64,000 nucleotides of DNA from Melastoma dodecandrum (taxonomy: Eukaryota > Streptophyta > Magnoliopsida > Myrtales > Melastomataceae), in NCBI GenBank assembly GCA_029817715.1, contig JARUPY010000471.1, positions 248,001-312,000 on the forward strand, in the 5' to 3' direction. A program made the translations under genes and the position numbers. The notes under the pieces are model-generated. The model was not told the DNA's origin. It was given only the letters and a program-made list of their open reading frames with translations, and ran no database searches. Shown in pieces: positions 11,857 through 23,057 of this stretch (position 1 is the first letter of the stretch; the number at the start of each line of letters is the position of its first letter).

Positions 11857-12366
11857 CCTTTACAAATTAGGTCTCATCGTGTGAATTCCCATGGAGGATG
11901 TTGTAGTAGATGGCGTTATGAACTGCATAAGCAATTGGACATTGTGTTGTGTAGCTGTGGAATTGAGATACCGTCGGCGTAATGATTTTATATACGATGT
12001 TTTCATTTGTAGCTATGTGTTGGTGTCAGGCGCCGACCTCAGCCCATTTGAAGATTGCTTGTGTGGTTTGAGCATTGCATACGAGGTTCAACCGGGATCT
12101 TTCTTCTGGCATTTGCCATGTTCTTGTTACCTTTAACATGTCATAGTCGCGAGAATTGAAGAAAAGGGGAAGCAACGAGAATGAGTCGACGGAGTATATG
12201 ACCATTATGAGGTTGTCGTGTCGCTCCATCAAGCGCATGGGAACCTACCATACGTTTCACCTAACACGGCATCTATGCATGGACCGTTGGCTATTAAACC
12301 ATGCGCAATACTCGTCCACACAATGAACTGCGACAATAATGTCCTGCAAAACTTTGCCCACTTCCA
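11857..12366. other. Nicastrin 3' region and upstream region of the next ORF
   Basis: No coding signal longer than shadow ORFs is seen. The sequence should hold the nicastrin 3' untranslated region and the promoter of the gene starting at 12367. Confidence 0.4.
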
Positions 12367-12843
12367 ATGCCATCTCCGATTTCCTTTCCTTCAAAAGAAA
12401 AACCCGAACAAAGAAGAAGCAACACGGGGAAACGTGGCGGTGATCCTCTAGCAGCCGTGAAAGCGGCCGCTTGGGCTTGGCTAGAACACGAGTTGAAACA
12501 ACCCGACATGACTGAAAGCGGGCATGGGAGAACAGTCCTCAAACCCCCTCTTCCCAGGCCTTCACGGTACAAGAAAGAAGCCATGGAGAAAGACAACGTT
12601 GAAACCTGCACCCAGCCACTGATGGACGCGTATGAGATCGAGACAATAACGAAGCAGATCGAGAACTTGGTGGACTCGTCATCACCGTCCTCCTCGTCCT
12701 TGAATAACAGGGATCATGACGGTAAGGTGAAGGAGAGGAATCGGGCGAGAGGAAGGTTCTGGAGGAACAAGCATCGACTTGTGTGCGGCCGAAGTGAGGA
12801 TGTTGTCGACGATGCAACAAGACTCACGAGAATCGCAAGATAA
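12367..12843 (+). CDS. Conserved plant-specific hypothetical protein
   Basis: A single-exon ORF of 158 residues starting at an ATG. It has a region rich in Ala and Trp (LAAVKAAAWAWLEHELKQP), a basic stretch with PRPSRYKKEAMEK, then LMDAYEIETITKQIENLVDS, a Ser-rich linker and a basic C-terminus. I recall small uncharacterised plant proteins with this AWAWxEH...RPSRYKxEAM...YEIxxIxKxL layout, but know of no assigned function. No membrane segment or known catalytic motif is visible. It is convergent with the CENP-V/GFA gene on the minus strand, with only about 125 bp between stop codons. The start could lie at another in-frame ATG, but none upstream is better supported. Confidence 0.6.
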   Translation: MPSPISFPSKEKPEQRRSNTGKRGGDPLAAVKAAAWAWLEHELKQPDMTESGHGRTVLKPPLPRPSRYKKEAMEKDNVETCTQPLMDAYEIETITKQIENLVDSSSPSSSSLNNRDHDGKVKERNRARGRFWRNKHRLVCGRSEDVVDDATRLTRIAR

Positions 12844-12969
12844 TCCAACAGGGGGTCATGAATTCATCTTAAATCATGAATATGTTGTACTAAGATCCAG
12901 ACAATGGAGACGACGACAAGCCGATAACTTCGGATTATTAGATGAACAGGTGAAGGAGGCACGGGTAGG

Positions 12970-13389
12970 CTACTTCTCCGGAGTCTTAGAATATGATGCG
13001 ATGCCACTCGAATTATAAGAGCTCTCCCAGTTCTGCCCATCATAGTCCTTGATCTCCACATGAGCAATGGTCCCCGGGTCAACGCACCGAAACGAGACGG
13101 CAATCCCATCCGGGTTCGATCGAGGCTTGTAGAACGACGTTATACCGCACACCTTACAGAAGGTATGCTTTGCTGTATGAGTCCCGAAGGTATAAGTAGT
13201 TACAAACTGCATGGAATCTCCCAGAAGCTCGAACCTATCGGAAGGGACTACGAAGTGGTGGTTTCCCCTCATGGAGCAATCCGAGCAGTTGCATCGCCAG
13301 GCGACAACACTCGACGGCGCCCTGACTTGCCACCTGACCTTCCTGCAGTGGCAGCCTCCGGAATGAAGCAACATCGCCTCAGAAGACAT
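12970..13389 (-). CDS. CENP-V/GFA domain protein
   Basis: A single coding exon of 139 residues on the minus strand, from ATG at 13389 (MSSEAMLLHSGGCHCRKVRW) to TAG at 12970. The zinc-binding pattern of the GFA (glutathione-dependent formaldehyde-activating, Mss4-like) fold is complete: GGCHCRKVRW, then CNCSDCSMRG, then HTFCKVCGITSFYKPRSNPD, ending SFRCVDPG. Proteins with this architecture are annotated as CENP-V-like or carbon-sulfur lyases; the substrate of the plant single-domain members is unknown. The length fits the family. Upstream in-frame codons reach 13494, but family alignment supports the ATG at 13389. The 13390-13600 segment is probably 5' untranslated, perhaps with an intron. Confidence 0.88.
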   Translation of the reverse strand: MSSEAMLLHSGGCHCRKVRWQVRAPSSVVAWRCNCSDCSMRGNHHFVVPSDRFELLGDSMQFVTTYTFGTHTAKHTFCKVCGITSFYKPRSNPDGIAVSFRCVDPGTIAHVEIKDYDGQNWESSYNSSGIASYSKTPEK

Positions 13390-14557
13390 CTGATCAATTA
13401 AAGAACAGGAAAGAAAGGGATCCAAATCAACACTTTGATTCCTAAAATAAACCCAACTAGATAAACAAGCGAATTTGCCTTTTGGGACCTTCAAGAAAGC
13501 AGAAGAACAGGGACAAGGATTGACCTAACCTTCATCGATCGGACCAGAATTCTTTGAGTTGGGAGATGTGTTCTATGCGGAGATGTAGCTTTTGTCTCTA
13601 TCGAAGAAAGTCTTGTCTGTGCGTGTTTTTCTTTATTACTTGATTAATCCCTTATTTTCAATCCCTACTTCCCACGTCAATCCATTCTCATCGACATATC
13701 AAGAACAATTTTGGCCCACAAGAAACGTTTTAGAAAGGCCAAATTATCAAATTTACCCTGAATTTTAACACTTTTTTCGATTTACTTAGAGCTTTTAATA
13801 ATATCATCATCTAATCTAAAGTTTGTCCGTTGTCTTAAACATGACATACGCTACCCGACCCTCGGACGGAAACGTGGCTCCGACGTGTCCCTTCACACCG
13901 ACAATCCACCGTATTCTTCCGATATTTGCTGACATGGCGATGAGTTGTAGCATACGTGGACCCACGTGGAGCCACGTCGGAAATCAGAATCCCTAAATTC
14001 CGATTTTCCTCCCCCCAAATTCTGCCCCAAATCAGAACCCCCAACCCTTACCCTAATTCGATTGTAGAGCCCCACCTTCCCGTTCAGAAGTCCCTCCCGT
14101 TCGCAACTCCCTCGCAAATCCCTCGTTGCGCCCATCTCGAGGCTTCCCTCCCCGAGAGGCCTCCCTCCCCGATAAGTGAACAGTATCTCCCCGGTCTCTC
14201 CGGTCATGTAGATCCCCGATCTCCTCGATTTCTTCCATATCTTGATTTATTTGGACTTAGTTATGTTAGTTTGCAATTAGTATTCATGGTGTTGTTTGTT
14301 GTTGTTGTTAGTCAACAATTTTCGTGTTGCTAGCTGTTGTTGTTAGTATACGATTTTCATGCTGTTGGTAGTTTGCAATTGGTTGTTGTTGTTTGTCTGC
14401 AATTAGTACTTAGAGTAGTTTGCAATTTGTGTTCGTCGTCGATGTTGTTAGGCTAGTAATTGACATATAATGTTGTTGTTGTTTGTATGCAATTGTTGTT
14501 GTTGCTGTATTGCTAATTTGGCATATAATAGGCTAATGTATATTGTTACTAGTAGGA

Positions 14558-14953
14558 ATGTCTAGCAGACGTTACAGTAGGACAAGCAGCGTCATGGATA
14601 GTTCGAGCTACATTGAGAAGAACAAGAATGTCAAGTGCTTCTATGGTCTGGAATGCGTTATCAAGACTGCTCATACTGAAATGAACAATGGGAGAAGGTT
14701 CTTTGGCTGTTGTAGATACAAGTTCGATGGAGGGCGTGGATTTTTTCTGTGGGTGGATACTCCTAGGTTGATGAAGCAATTTGAGGAAGAAGAAGCCCTT
14801 GCTGAAAATTCGACCCTAGAAGCACGTTTAAGGACAGTGGAGATACGGTTGGCTAAAGTTGACGAGAATGTGAAAAATATGAAGTTATTATGTATTATTG
14901 GAGTTGTTATATGTGTTGGGATAATTCTAGGTTTATGTGTGTTAGCAAAGTAG
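14558..14953 (+). CDS. GRF-type zinc-finger protein, MULE passenger
   Basis: An ORF of 131 residues starting MSSRRYSRTSSVMDSSSY. It contains a GRF-type zinc ribbon: VKCFYGLECVIKTAHTE, NNGRRFFGCCRYKF and GFFLWVD. A short coiled coil follows (LEARLRTVEIRLAKVDENVK), then a C-terminal membrane helix (CIIGVVICVGIILGLCVLA). The usual CxHG of the finger reads CFYG, so one ligand may be changed. Such GRF/coiled-coil/TM proteins are common in plant MULEs; the function is unknown. It lies inside the element's inverted repeats, opposite to the transposase, so it is part of the transposon rather than a host gene. Confidence 0.75.
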   Translation: MSSRRYSRTSSVMDSSSYIEKNKNVKCFYGLECVIKTAHTEMNNGRRFFGCCRYKFDGGRGFFLWVDTPRLMKQFEEEEALAENSTLEARLRTVEIRLAKVDENVKNMKLLCIIGVVICVGIILGLCVLAK

Positions 14954-15100
14954 TTGGAATAAAGTTGTTTAGTGTTTGTTTTATCCAATCAATGTACAAG
15001 AACTTGGAATCTAACAGAACACAAGATTACAACAACCCAAGTTTAAGACAACCCAAGTACAGATTCCAGTTTTATAACATCCATGCTATAGACAGCCCAT

Positions 15101-17942
15101 TCAAGCATTTGTAGAGGCCTCCATGCTTGCTCCAGCAACAGAAGATGACTGTGTTGTAGATGTCCCTATATTGTAACTACTTTGGGCATGGCTGGTGCTA
15201 CCTACTTCGACATGAGATGTTGCAGAAAAAATTGCACCTCTTTCAGTCCTTCCTCTGCCACCTCTTCCCCTGCTTTCTCTTGGTCTGCCTCCTCGTCCCC
15301 TTTCATATGGTCCAATTCCAGCTTTCTCTCTTCTAGAAGAAACCCGTGAAACCAAAAAACCAGTATTTGTGGTAATGACTGGGCTAATGCAGGAGCTGAC
15401 CACTAGCAGGACTGAAATAACATGTAAATAGGCTTTACCTGACCACTAGCAGGAGCTGTTTTCGAAATAACCAGTGCTTGTGCCTCATTGTCGAGAGTTG
15501 TCTTACAACTTCTCTTGTTGTGACCATATAACTTACATCTGCTGCACTTGATCTCACCTCCTTTTTTAGACAATCTTGTTTGGTTCTTTGGTTCTTCTTC
15601 GGGTCCCTTCTGCGATTCTTCTTTGGTCTCCTTGGCCTAGTCTTAAATGGAGGAGGTTGAATAGGTTCGCCAGTGTCTTCTGGCCAGTTGTTTTCTCCTT
15701 CCATTGGAGTCAGTAGATGCTGATATGCCATCATGTAGTATGTTTTTTTGAAATACTCATGTACATAAGATTCAACTTCATGCTTCATGAAGTTGATGCA
15801 TGCAATGCCATGACAACAAGGAATGCCCGTCAACTCCCATTCCCTATAGCCACAAGTCCTAGCGTTCAGATCAACAACGTATTTCTCTTGTCTACGAACT
15901 ACTTCAAATTTATCACCAATAGCTGGACTAGGAACCCACAAACCTCCAGACACTTTCAAAGCCTCAATCTTTTTCCTAATTTCTGGACATATATCATCCT
16001 CCCTACCATCAAACAATTTGAACTTATGGTACATTTTCTCCATCAAACACGATCTAATGTCATCCAACATCTCTACAATAGGCTTTGTCCTAGCAACAAC
16101 AATGTAACTGTTAAACGTCTCACACAGATTGTTGTCAGTTGCATCGCATTTGACAGATGTACAAAAAAAAACCTGCAAATATCATACAATGCATGTTCTA
16201 AGGGAATGACTAGACAATTACAAGTGAATTTACAGTTAAGTGTGACAAAAAACTAACCTTACATAAATGTTCTGGTCCTTGTTTCACAAAATCTTGGGCT
16301 ACCTCAGGAGACAGGGCGGCCATGTTAGCCAATGCTTTGTTATACGCTGTTTCATGTGTGCATTTTACAGTGGTCGAGAAACACTTTTTCAAGAGTTATC
16401 CACGGTGAGTGCTTTTCCATTTAGCATATACATGTCTAGCACAATTTCTGTGCTCAGCCAATGGTGCTAAATCAGCAACCGCATTTATCAAGCCCTGTTT
16501 TAGAAGTTCGTTTAACAGTTAACATTAAAGTGAAATGACAAGTATAATACAAATACTTAAAGGATGTTTACCTTCTGTTTATCGCTAATGAACGTCCAAC
16601 CATTCCCATCGTTAACTGCAAGGTCATGAAATAATAAAGACAAGAACCACAACCATGACTGGGTGTTCTCTCCCTCCACAACTGCCCAAGCAACAGGGAA
16701 CATGTGATTGTTCCCATCTCTGCCGACGGCAGACAGCAATATACCTCCAGCATGTCTTTAAAAATGTCCCATGAAATCCAACTATCTTCCTACATCCAAG
16801 CCTAAAGCCCTTCCTTAGCTCACTGAAGCCTACATAGAACCTCTTAAATGTATTGGAGAGGCCTAAACCAGAGGTTACTTCCAGATCAAGCTTGAAAGTC
16901 CCATCGGGATTCTTCTTGCCGAGATAAGCTACATAAGACCTGATTTTCTTATTGTGCTCCTCAATAGTTCCATTTACAATCCTCTGTGCATGCCATTTTG
17001 CACGATAAACTTGCAACTTGTTAACTTGAACATTATATTTCTCTATCAAGTCAGCCATCACATCTCTAGCTCTCATTGTATCCAATGGTCTATTCATTCT
17101 AATGAATTCCCTAGCTAACCATTTCACAGTAGCTTGTCTGTTTTTCAACGATCTAGTGTATTTATGCTCAAAATGACAAGCTTTTACACAACAGTCAAAT
17201 CCCTCTACATCCAGCTAGCATATACTCTCCAAGGACATCCATCTTGACATACTACTTCCATTCTCCTCGGTTCAACTCTAGCCCGTTTCAAATTTACTCC
17301 ATTCACAATACCATTATCCTGAATAGCTTCCTTGAACTGTTCTAGGCTGTCAAATTTTAACCCAACTTCAAAATTTAGAGTCCTATGATCACAATCCGGT
17401 TTGTAAATCTTCTCAACAGGTCTAGACACACCATTCTCATCATCAGAATTGTATATAGGGAGCTCAGCATCAGAATAAACATAACCAGACTCTACAGCTT
17501 GACCAAAATTCAAGTTAACATCATTATTTACATCGGCAGCACCAATGTCAACAGTCACAGAAACATCATCCGCTGCTACCTCCCTATGATCCTCAACTTC
17601 TTCCGGATCACTTTCATGAACCTCATCTCCTTTAACGTAAATATCAATGCTTTTATGTTGCAGTAACAAATTAACCTACTCAGACAACTGTGCATCACTC
17701 GATAATTCAACAAAACCCTTAGCTAAACTCTTTCCAGGTTTATGAAACCACATCCTGATCGCCTCATATCCACACATTCTCACAAAACTCTTAACCGTGA
17801 AGTAGCCTAGCTTATCCACATCAACATTGCGGAATGTTTCAGTTCTGCCACCTACATAGCTAACCCGCCCCGATAAATGAAGTTTTCTGCCGACATGCAA
17901 ACAAACATGGCCCCTACCTTCTTCCATATCTACAACAGTCAA
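15101..17942 (-). pseudogene. MuDR-type transposase remnant of MULE 1
   Basis: Segments of a plant MuDR transposase are read in order on the minus strand. The N-terminal domain spans 17942-17205, with an in-frame stop near 17674. Next is a block at 17148-16624 containing RQATVKWLAREFIRMNRP and KIVGFHGTFLKT. Then comes the catalytic core (LSAVGRDGNNHMFPVAWAVV), CTHETAYNKALANMAAL, and at 16178-15435 the SWIM-type finger region (CGYREWELTGIPCCHGIACI). A Gly/Arg-rich tail lies at 15403-15101. The first catalytic Asp of the GxDG motif is His (codon 16771-16773), the frame shifts near 16740, and the SWIM finger lacks one Cys. Some breaks may be introns, but the stop and substitutions indicate a dead copy. 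Confidence 0.85.
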
Positions 17943-18718
17943 CCAATTACAATCTGCTTCAGGAGATACTAAGTAACATAGATAAGAACTTGCATAAACT
18001 CACTGGAATTCAACAACAAACCACCAATCCAAAACAATCTCACAACTAACCCAAAACCCACTTAATAAACCCAGTAAAACTTACTTGTTTTCGAAATGAA
18101 AGTCGACAAGTTCTGAGTTGGTTGGAAATGAAGTCGACAATGTAAACATGGGCTTGACGAAGGGAGGGGGCTGTGGCGGGAGAAGGACAAGCCTTTCGGA
18201 GATCAATGCTGGAGGTGCGAACGTGAAATCGGAAGAGGGAACTGCGAACTTGCGAATAGGAAATCCGAATTTAGGGATTCCGAGATCCGACGTGGCTCCA
18301 CATACGTACCACGTGTTTCCCATGTCAGCAAATGTCTGAAGAAAACAGTGAATTGACGGCGTCAAGGGACACATCGGAGCCACGTCTGTTTCCGTCCGAG
18401 GGTCAGGTGGACGGATGTCATATTTGATATAACGGACAAATGTTAGGCTATTTGACGATATTATTGAAAGTTCTGGATAAATCGGAAAAACGAGCTAAAG
18501 TTCAGACTAGATTTGATAATTTGGCCTTTTAGAAATACTGAAAACAACGATTAATCCAATATTCTGCCTTAATCATTTTCTGAGCATGTTGCGAGCTTTT
18601 CGTTTCTGCAACGTTTGTTATTCGACAACCACAAAAGCCTAACGAGTATACCCGCCGAGGTTTAAGATTTGTGAGCATGTCCGGTTTCCGAAGTGGGCGA
18701 TTCTATGGCAGATAGGGT

Positions 18719-21104
18719 CTAGATCTTGGATAACTCTAGGATGCGGTAGATCTTCTTCAGAATATTTTCAGCATCGTCGCGCCGGTTAGACCTTGCGTAC
18801 ATCTATCCCGGAGCCAGAAAAGGGAAATGACATCAAGAGTTAACTCCAAAACATGCCAAGGTATGTGAAACTGCAATCATATACAGAAGGGCAAATAGTT
18901 ACTGTTGATCACCTGTGCTAGATGGCGTAGCCTCTTTATGCACAGCTTTGATTCCCCCTGCCCTGCTTCCTGCATTTTCTTCCAGCACCTTATAAGGAGA
19001 AAATGAGATGATAGAGTGACTACTGAGCGCCATAATGTCAGCATGTATACCTCTAAAATTCTAATTGAATCGATCACGAGGGCTTCAGACTCCTTTTCTC
19101 GTCCTTGTAGATATAGCACCTGTACACAAGTTAAATCCATCAATTGGATATCCACAGAGGCGAGCAAAACCACAATGTGGGAGAAGTTCAAATTCAGAAC
19201 ACAAGAATTCAGTAATTATTAGAGAGAATGTTTTTATCTGGCGACCATTTCACTTGGCGAAAGAAACAGTGCATAAAGAGTCCTGTACCACACCGAGATG
19301 ATACATTGTGTCTGCATAGTCTGGATTACCGAATCCCAGAACACGTCCCTTTATCTGAGCAAAACAAGCGAATGTTAAGCTTGTTAATGCACACAAGTGT
19401 TGAAAAAATATCAAAAGCTAATGAAAACTGTACAGGGCCAACAATCAGTGGAATGATCCATAACTAAGACAGGTTGATGGAAAAATCAAAGCAACATGGC
19501 GAGCAGATTCGATACCACAAATCTATTTAGAAAGAAAAGTTGAGTTAAGAATGTTGTTTGTACCTTCAGAGCTCTCTGCATCAGCGTTGGTTTTGAAAGC
19601 ATGAGAGACACAGAAGATAAAAATCAGATCACAATAATCAATTCATATTAAGGTCCATACACCATCAGAAAAACTTCACAACCAAATGGAAGTTTATATG
19701 CCTAACGCATTAGAAGAGCAAATAAAAAAACCACCTCGTAGCACTTCTGAGCTTCTTCAAGCTTACGCTGAACAAAATAAAATTGCCCGAGATTATGCAA
19801 GGCAGCTCCTACACTGCATGAAGATCAGTATACCTCATCTAGCCAAGTGTGAAAAAAATGGAATTTTTCAAAGGACCAGAATAGCATACCGTACGTCTTC
19901 TGGACCGAATGATTCTTCCAGTATCTTGATAGCCTCCGAGTAGAGTGGTTCCGCCTTATCAAGTGCTTTTGTAACTCTATAGAACTCGGCCTGGAGAATA
20001 AACAATCCATGAAATCTACAAACTAAATATATATACCTTTCTACTTCATTATATGCCAATACTTCCATCTGGATAAGTTAACTCACAAGATTATTGCACG
20101 CAGACGCAACATGCGGATCCCTCTCTCCGAAGCCTTCTTTAGCTTCTTCTAAGGCAGAAAGGAAGAACTTTTCGGCTTCTTCCAACTTCCCCTACTAAGT
20201 TGAAAACGATCATTTAACTTTGCAAAACAACATCTTGCAACAGCTAAATCTCAAACCAATACACAGACGATAAGAACTTGCCTGTAGAAAATAATCCCTT
20301 CCATTATCAGTGAAGATTCTCCATTTCGTTGTATGGACATTCGACACCACCGAACCATCATCAACTCTGCTTAAACTGACATCATAGTGTGCATCCTTCC
20401 CTTTCTCGGAATTTGAGAGAGTAGTTACCTCTTCTGCTGAGACTGGATCCATGTTCATCCAAAATAACAGTGCTGCAGTTTCAACAGCCAAGCAATCACC
20501 AACATATGTCCAACCTTCTATTGGCAGAATCTTCTAGAAAGGACAGAGAAGGTAGCGATAACCTGCTGGAGCAGCTGCGGAAGCCCACGTCAAGAGCTCC
20601 CTGGGATGTCTTCTATTGGCAGGCCTGTCAAACTCGGAGTAAACTGCAGGAAAGTGTAAATTTTAGAACAACATATCACTTCCCAACGATTCCTGTGCAT
20701 TGGATGGACGCAAAGGGGAAGCCAACATTGCTGAAACACTTCCACAAACTCATTCGAACACTCATTCTCGTGTGATGAGAAACAATAAAAGAGAGATGCT
20801 GTTCGAGGACAAGAGGCATAAACTAAAAGGGATCATATTCAGTCGCTGACGCTAGCACACTCCGAAGTCAATCCTTCCCGAATCATTCGCAGGCGACGGC
20901 CGATCTGCGGCACCCTCCACGACGAATCACACGAACACACGCCGAAGACTCCAGACCCTAATGGATAACTAGGCTCAACGCACAGTGGCGCTGGACGACA
21001 CCCGTACCAGGGATTCCCTTAATTGTCGGAACGTCAGCGAAAGCAGCCCTCGGAGAAGAAAATCTCCAGAAGATTGAAAAGGACCTCATTCGCCTGAAGA
21101 TCAT
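18719..21104 (-). CDS. Kinesin-light-chain-like TPR protein, probably mitochondrial
   Basis: Eleven exons on the minus strand: 21104-21008, 20643-20563, 20517-20282, 20191-20087, 19990-19890, 19813-19735, 19575-19564, 19354-19289, 19119-19051, 18969-18913 and 18802-18719. They total 987 bases, 328 residues, with all phases consistent. The N-terminus (MIFRRMRSFSIFWRFSSPRA) is basic and Ser-rich without acids, as in mitochondrial presequences. From about residue 130 come tandem TPRs of the kinesin-light-chain type: GKLEEAEKFFLSALEEAKEG, LDKAEPLYSEAIKILEESFG, RKLEEAQKCYERALKIKGRV, GREKESEALVIDSIRILEEA and RDDAENILKKIYRI. TPRs mediate protein binding; the partner is unknown. Exon 7 is only 12 nt (encodes RALK). 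Intron 3 has a GC donor (CAG|GCAAGT). The first in-frame ATG was chosen; a second lies five codons on. Confidence 0.88.
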
Positions 21105-23052
21105 CAGAACGAGGAAGCTGTCGGTAGAAAGTCTCTTCAAGTTGAGAATGCAGGTTCTTCTTCGTCCTCTCCCTTTATTCGGACAATTGGGCTTTAAGGT
21201 TTAAGCCCAAATTAACTTGAGTCGGCGTCATCCACGATATTTTGCCGCACTTTGTTCGGACCGTCGATTGCGACATTAAGGGTTAGGAAGCGTGAACACA
21301 TTCATACGTATGCTTGTGGTTGCTCTCTTCGCCTCTTCGGATAATTCTAGACCATTGGCTCAAATTGAGCCTATACAGATCTGACAACGTAAATCATTTG
21401 ATAGCCTAACGCCCTAGTTTGGAGCTCAGCTTTTGTCCATGAGATTATAGCAAGTTGGCATCGTTCGCACAATGAAGGATGTATAAAGAAACAACACGAA
21501 AAGTTTACGATCCACGAGTCTACTAACCTCTTTTCAGGAGCACCGTGCAGTCAAGGGACACTCAAGAAAGACTTTACTTGGAAGCTTGCTTACATAAAAA
21601 AATTCTACAGTTTTTCGAAACAATGTTACAAGCAACTTAAATAGATTAAAGCTAATCAATGTTAACTACCGAGAGCTAAGCATTTAATGTGCATAGAAAC
21701 TACAACAAAGCACTTAATGTGCGTAGAAAATACAACTAAAGAAAGTGGACAATAACGAAGATAGAGAATGTCCAGGAACCTGGACAGTCATCGACTTTTA
21801 GACTTCCTCGAACGAAGTCTCTTTCTCGAGTGAAGTTTTTCTCTCGAGCGAGAAGTCATAAGACGCAATCTATGTAGACTTGAAGGTTCAATCACTTTAA
21901 CTTACAACAGGATGTCCTCGGTTTTCCACGTTCACTTGGTCGCCCGAACTTCCGCCGGAAAGAGAAAGATAGTTTTCAACTCTTCCGAGTGAAAAATGTG
22001 GGGGCGGTAGTTTACATATGGAGAATGTGAAAGCCATTCAGGGACACACGTCACAAGGTTCAAGAGTCAATTGGAGTACAACGTCGTGCGGAAAAAAAGG
22101 GATGCTACTTCGGAATGGCTGAGATGCAACGTGACCCAATACGAAGATAATCCCGATATTTTAGGCGGTAATTAAAATTTTGTATAAATAGGCTTTTCAC
22201 GAAAAACAACAACAAAAACAAAACCGACAATCACAATCTAAACCTTATTTTCTGGAGTACTTGTTCTCCGACTTCGTGTTTTCTCGGGGTGACCGGTACC
22301 CGAGGACTGTTTCCCAGTCGAAAACGTGAAGAACAAAAGCTCAAACGGCGGGCAAAAACCGAAGCAGAGAGAGTAGTTCCAGCTTACTGAAGATAACCTC
22401 GCTGTCCTTTCACAAGCCTCGCTCGTTCTGGAGCCATCGTAGTTCCACTTGGGCAACTCGCAATGGTTGCGAGGCAGGCCGGACGGACAGACATCCAAAA
22501 CAGGCTACACGAAACGAAACGCGTGACTTGAAGGGAATCCTTCAAAACAAGAACCAAAAACACTTAAAGCAAAACAATGGATCTCGTTACCCTGGCTTTG
22601 CTCTGAGGTCCATCCCAGATCCTCCAAACCCTTTTTACCGACAAAAAGTTAAACAAGCAGTCGGGATCAGCATTCGATATGAAAACAGGTTTACGGATGG
22701 ATGGACAGTACAGAACGCGTTACCGAAATGTACTCTGGCGATGACTTTGTCGATGCAGTGGGAGAGGTCGAGGTTGATAACGTCGGAGAGCAAGACGGAG
22801 ACGATGACATATTGTCCCTCCGAAACCTATCGAGAATGCAGGAGGGGATGACGTGGGAGGATGAAGAAGGCCTTCTTTATATACCTTTTTGGTTGGAAGT
22901 GGAAGGCTGAGCAGCAGTTACCACCGACCCTACTCGACTCATTTCACTTCCGAGATTAAAATACTTGTATCATACGTATATCATGATTATATATATCAAC
23001 CGCAGCACGGGAGCTGTGAAAATGTTACACGGGTAAACGCTAAGCAGCGGTC
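21105..23052. other. Intergenic region without recognised gene
   Basis: The first bases are the TPR gene's promoter and 5' leader. At about 21678-21735 a segment reading GCATTTAATGTGCATAGAAA is repeated once in tandem with changes (GCACTTAATGTGCGTAGAAA). A TATA-like TTGTATAAATAGG lies near 22180 with an AACAACAACA leader-like stretch after it, but I found no convincing gene downstream apart from the short acidic ORF listed separately. Confidence 0.4.
22701..22910 (+). CDS. Short acidic ORF of unknown function
   Basis: An ATG-started ORF of 69 residues, strongly acidic in the middle (VGEVEVDNVGEQDGDDDI), then LSLRNLSRMQEGMTWEDEEG and a hydrophobic LLYIPFWLEVEG end. I do not recognise it. It lies about 520 bp downstream of a TATA-like box at about 22180 and just before the copia insertion at 23058, so it could be an exon of a gene interrupted by that element, or chance. 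No family motif supports it. Confidence 0.2.
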   Translation: MDSTERVTEMYSGDDFVDAVGEVEVDNVGEQDGDDDILSLRNLSRMQEGMTWEDEEGLLYIPFWLEVEG

Positions 23053-23057
23053 GCTGC

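Larger units (their letters stand above)
13728..18535. mobile_element. Mutator-like element (MULE 1) with long inverted repeats and 9-bp target duplication
   Basis: The element spans 13737-18526. It is bounded by a perfect 9-bp duplication TTTTAGAAA (13728-13736 and 18527-18535). Both termini begin GGCCAAATTATCAAAT. The terminal inverted repeats extend about 270 bp (left about 13737-14008, right about 18255-18526), sharing ACCCTCGGACGGAAAC, TTTGCTGACATGG and GGAGCCACGTCGGA. Inside are a GRF-type zinc-finger ORF on the plus strand and a decayed MuDR transposase on the minus strand. A GTT-rich degenerate repeat lies at about 14280-14510. Confidence 0.93.

Noticed and set aside
12539..13109. Minus- and plus-strand ORFs overlapping the hypothetical and CENP-V/GFA genes
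   Set aside because: Shadows of the two supported genes without motifs of their own.
22238..22498. Minus-strand ORF of 86 codons
   Set aside because: No recognisable motif, and its first codons lie in a sequence with leader-like features on the other strand; nothing supports translation.
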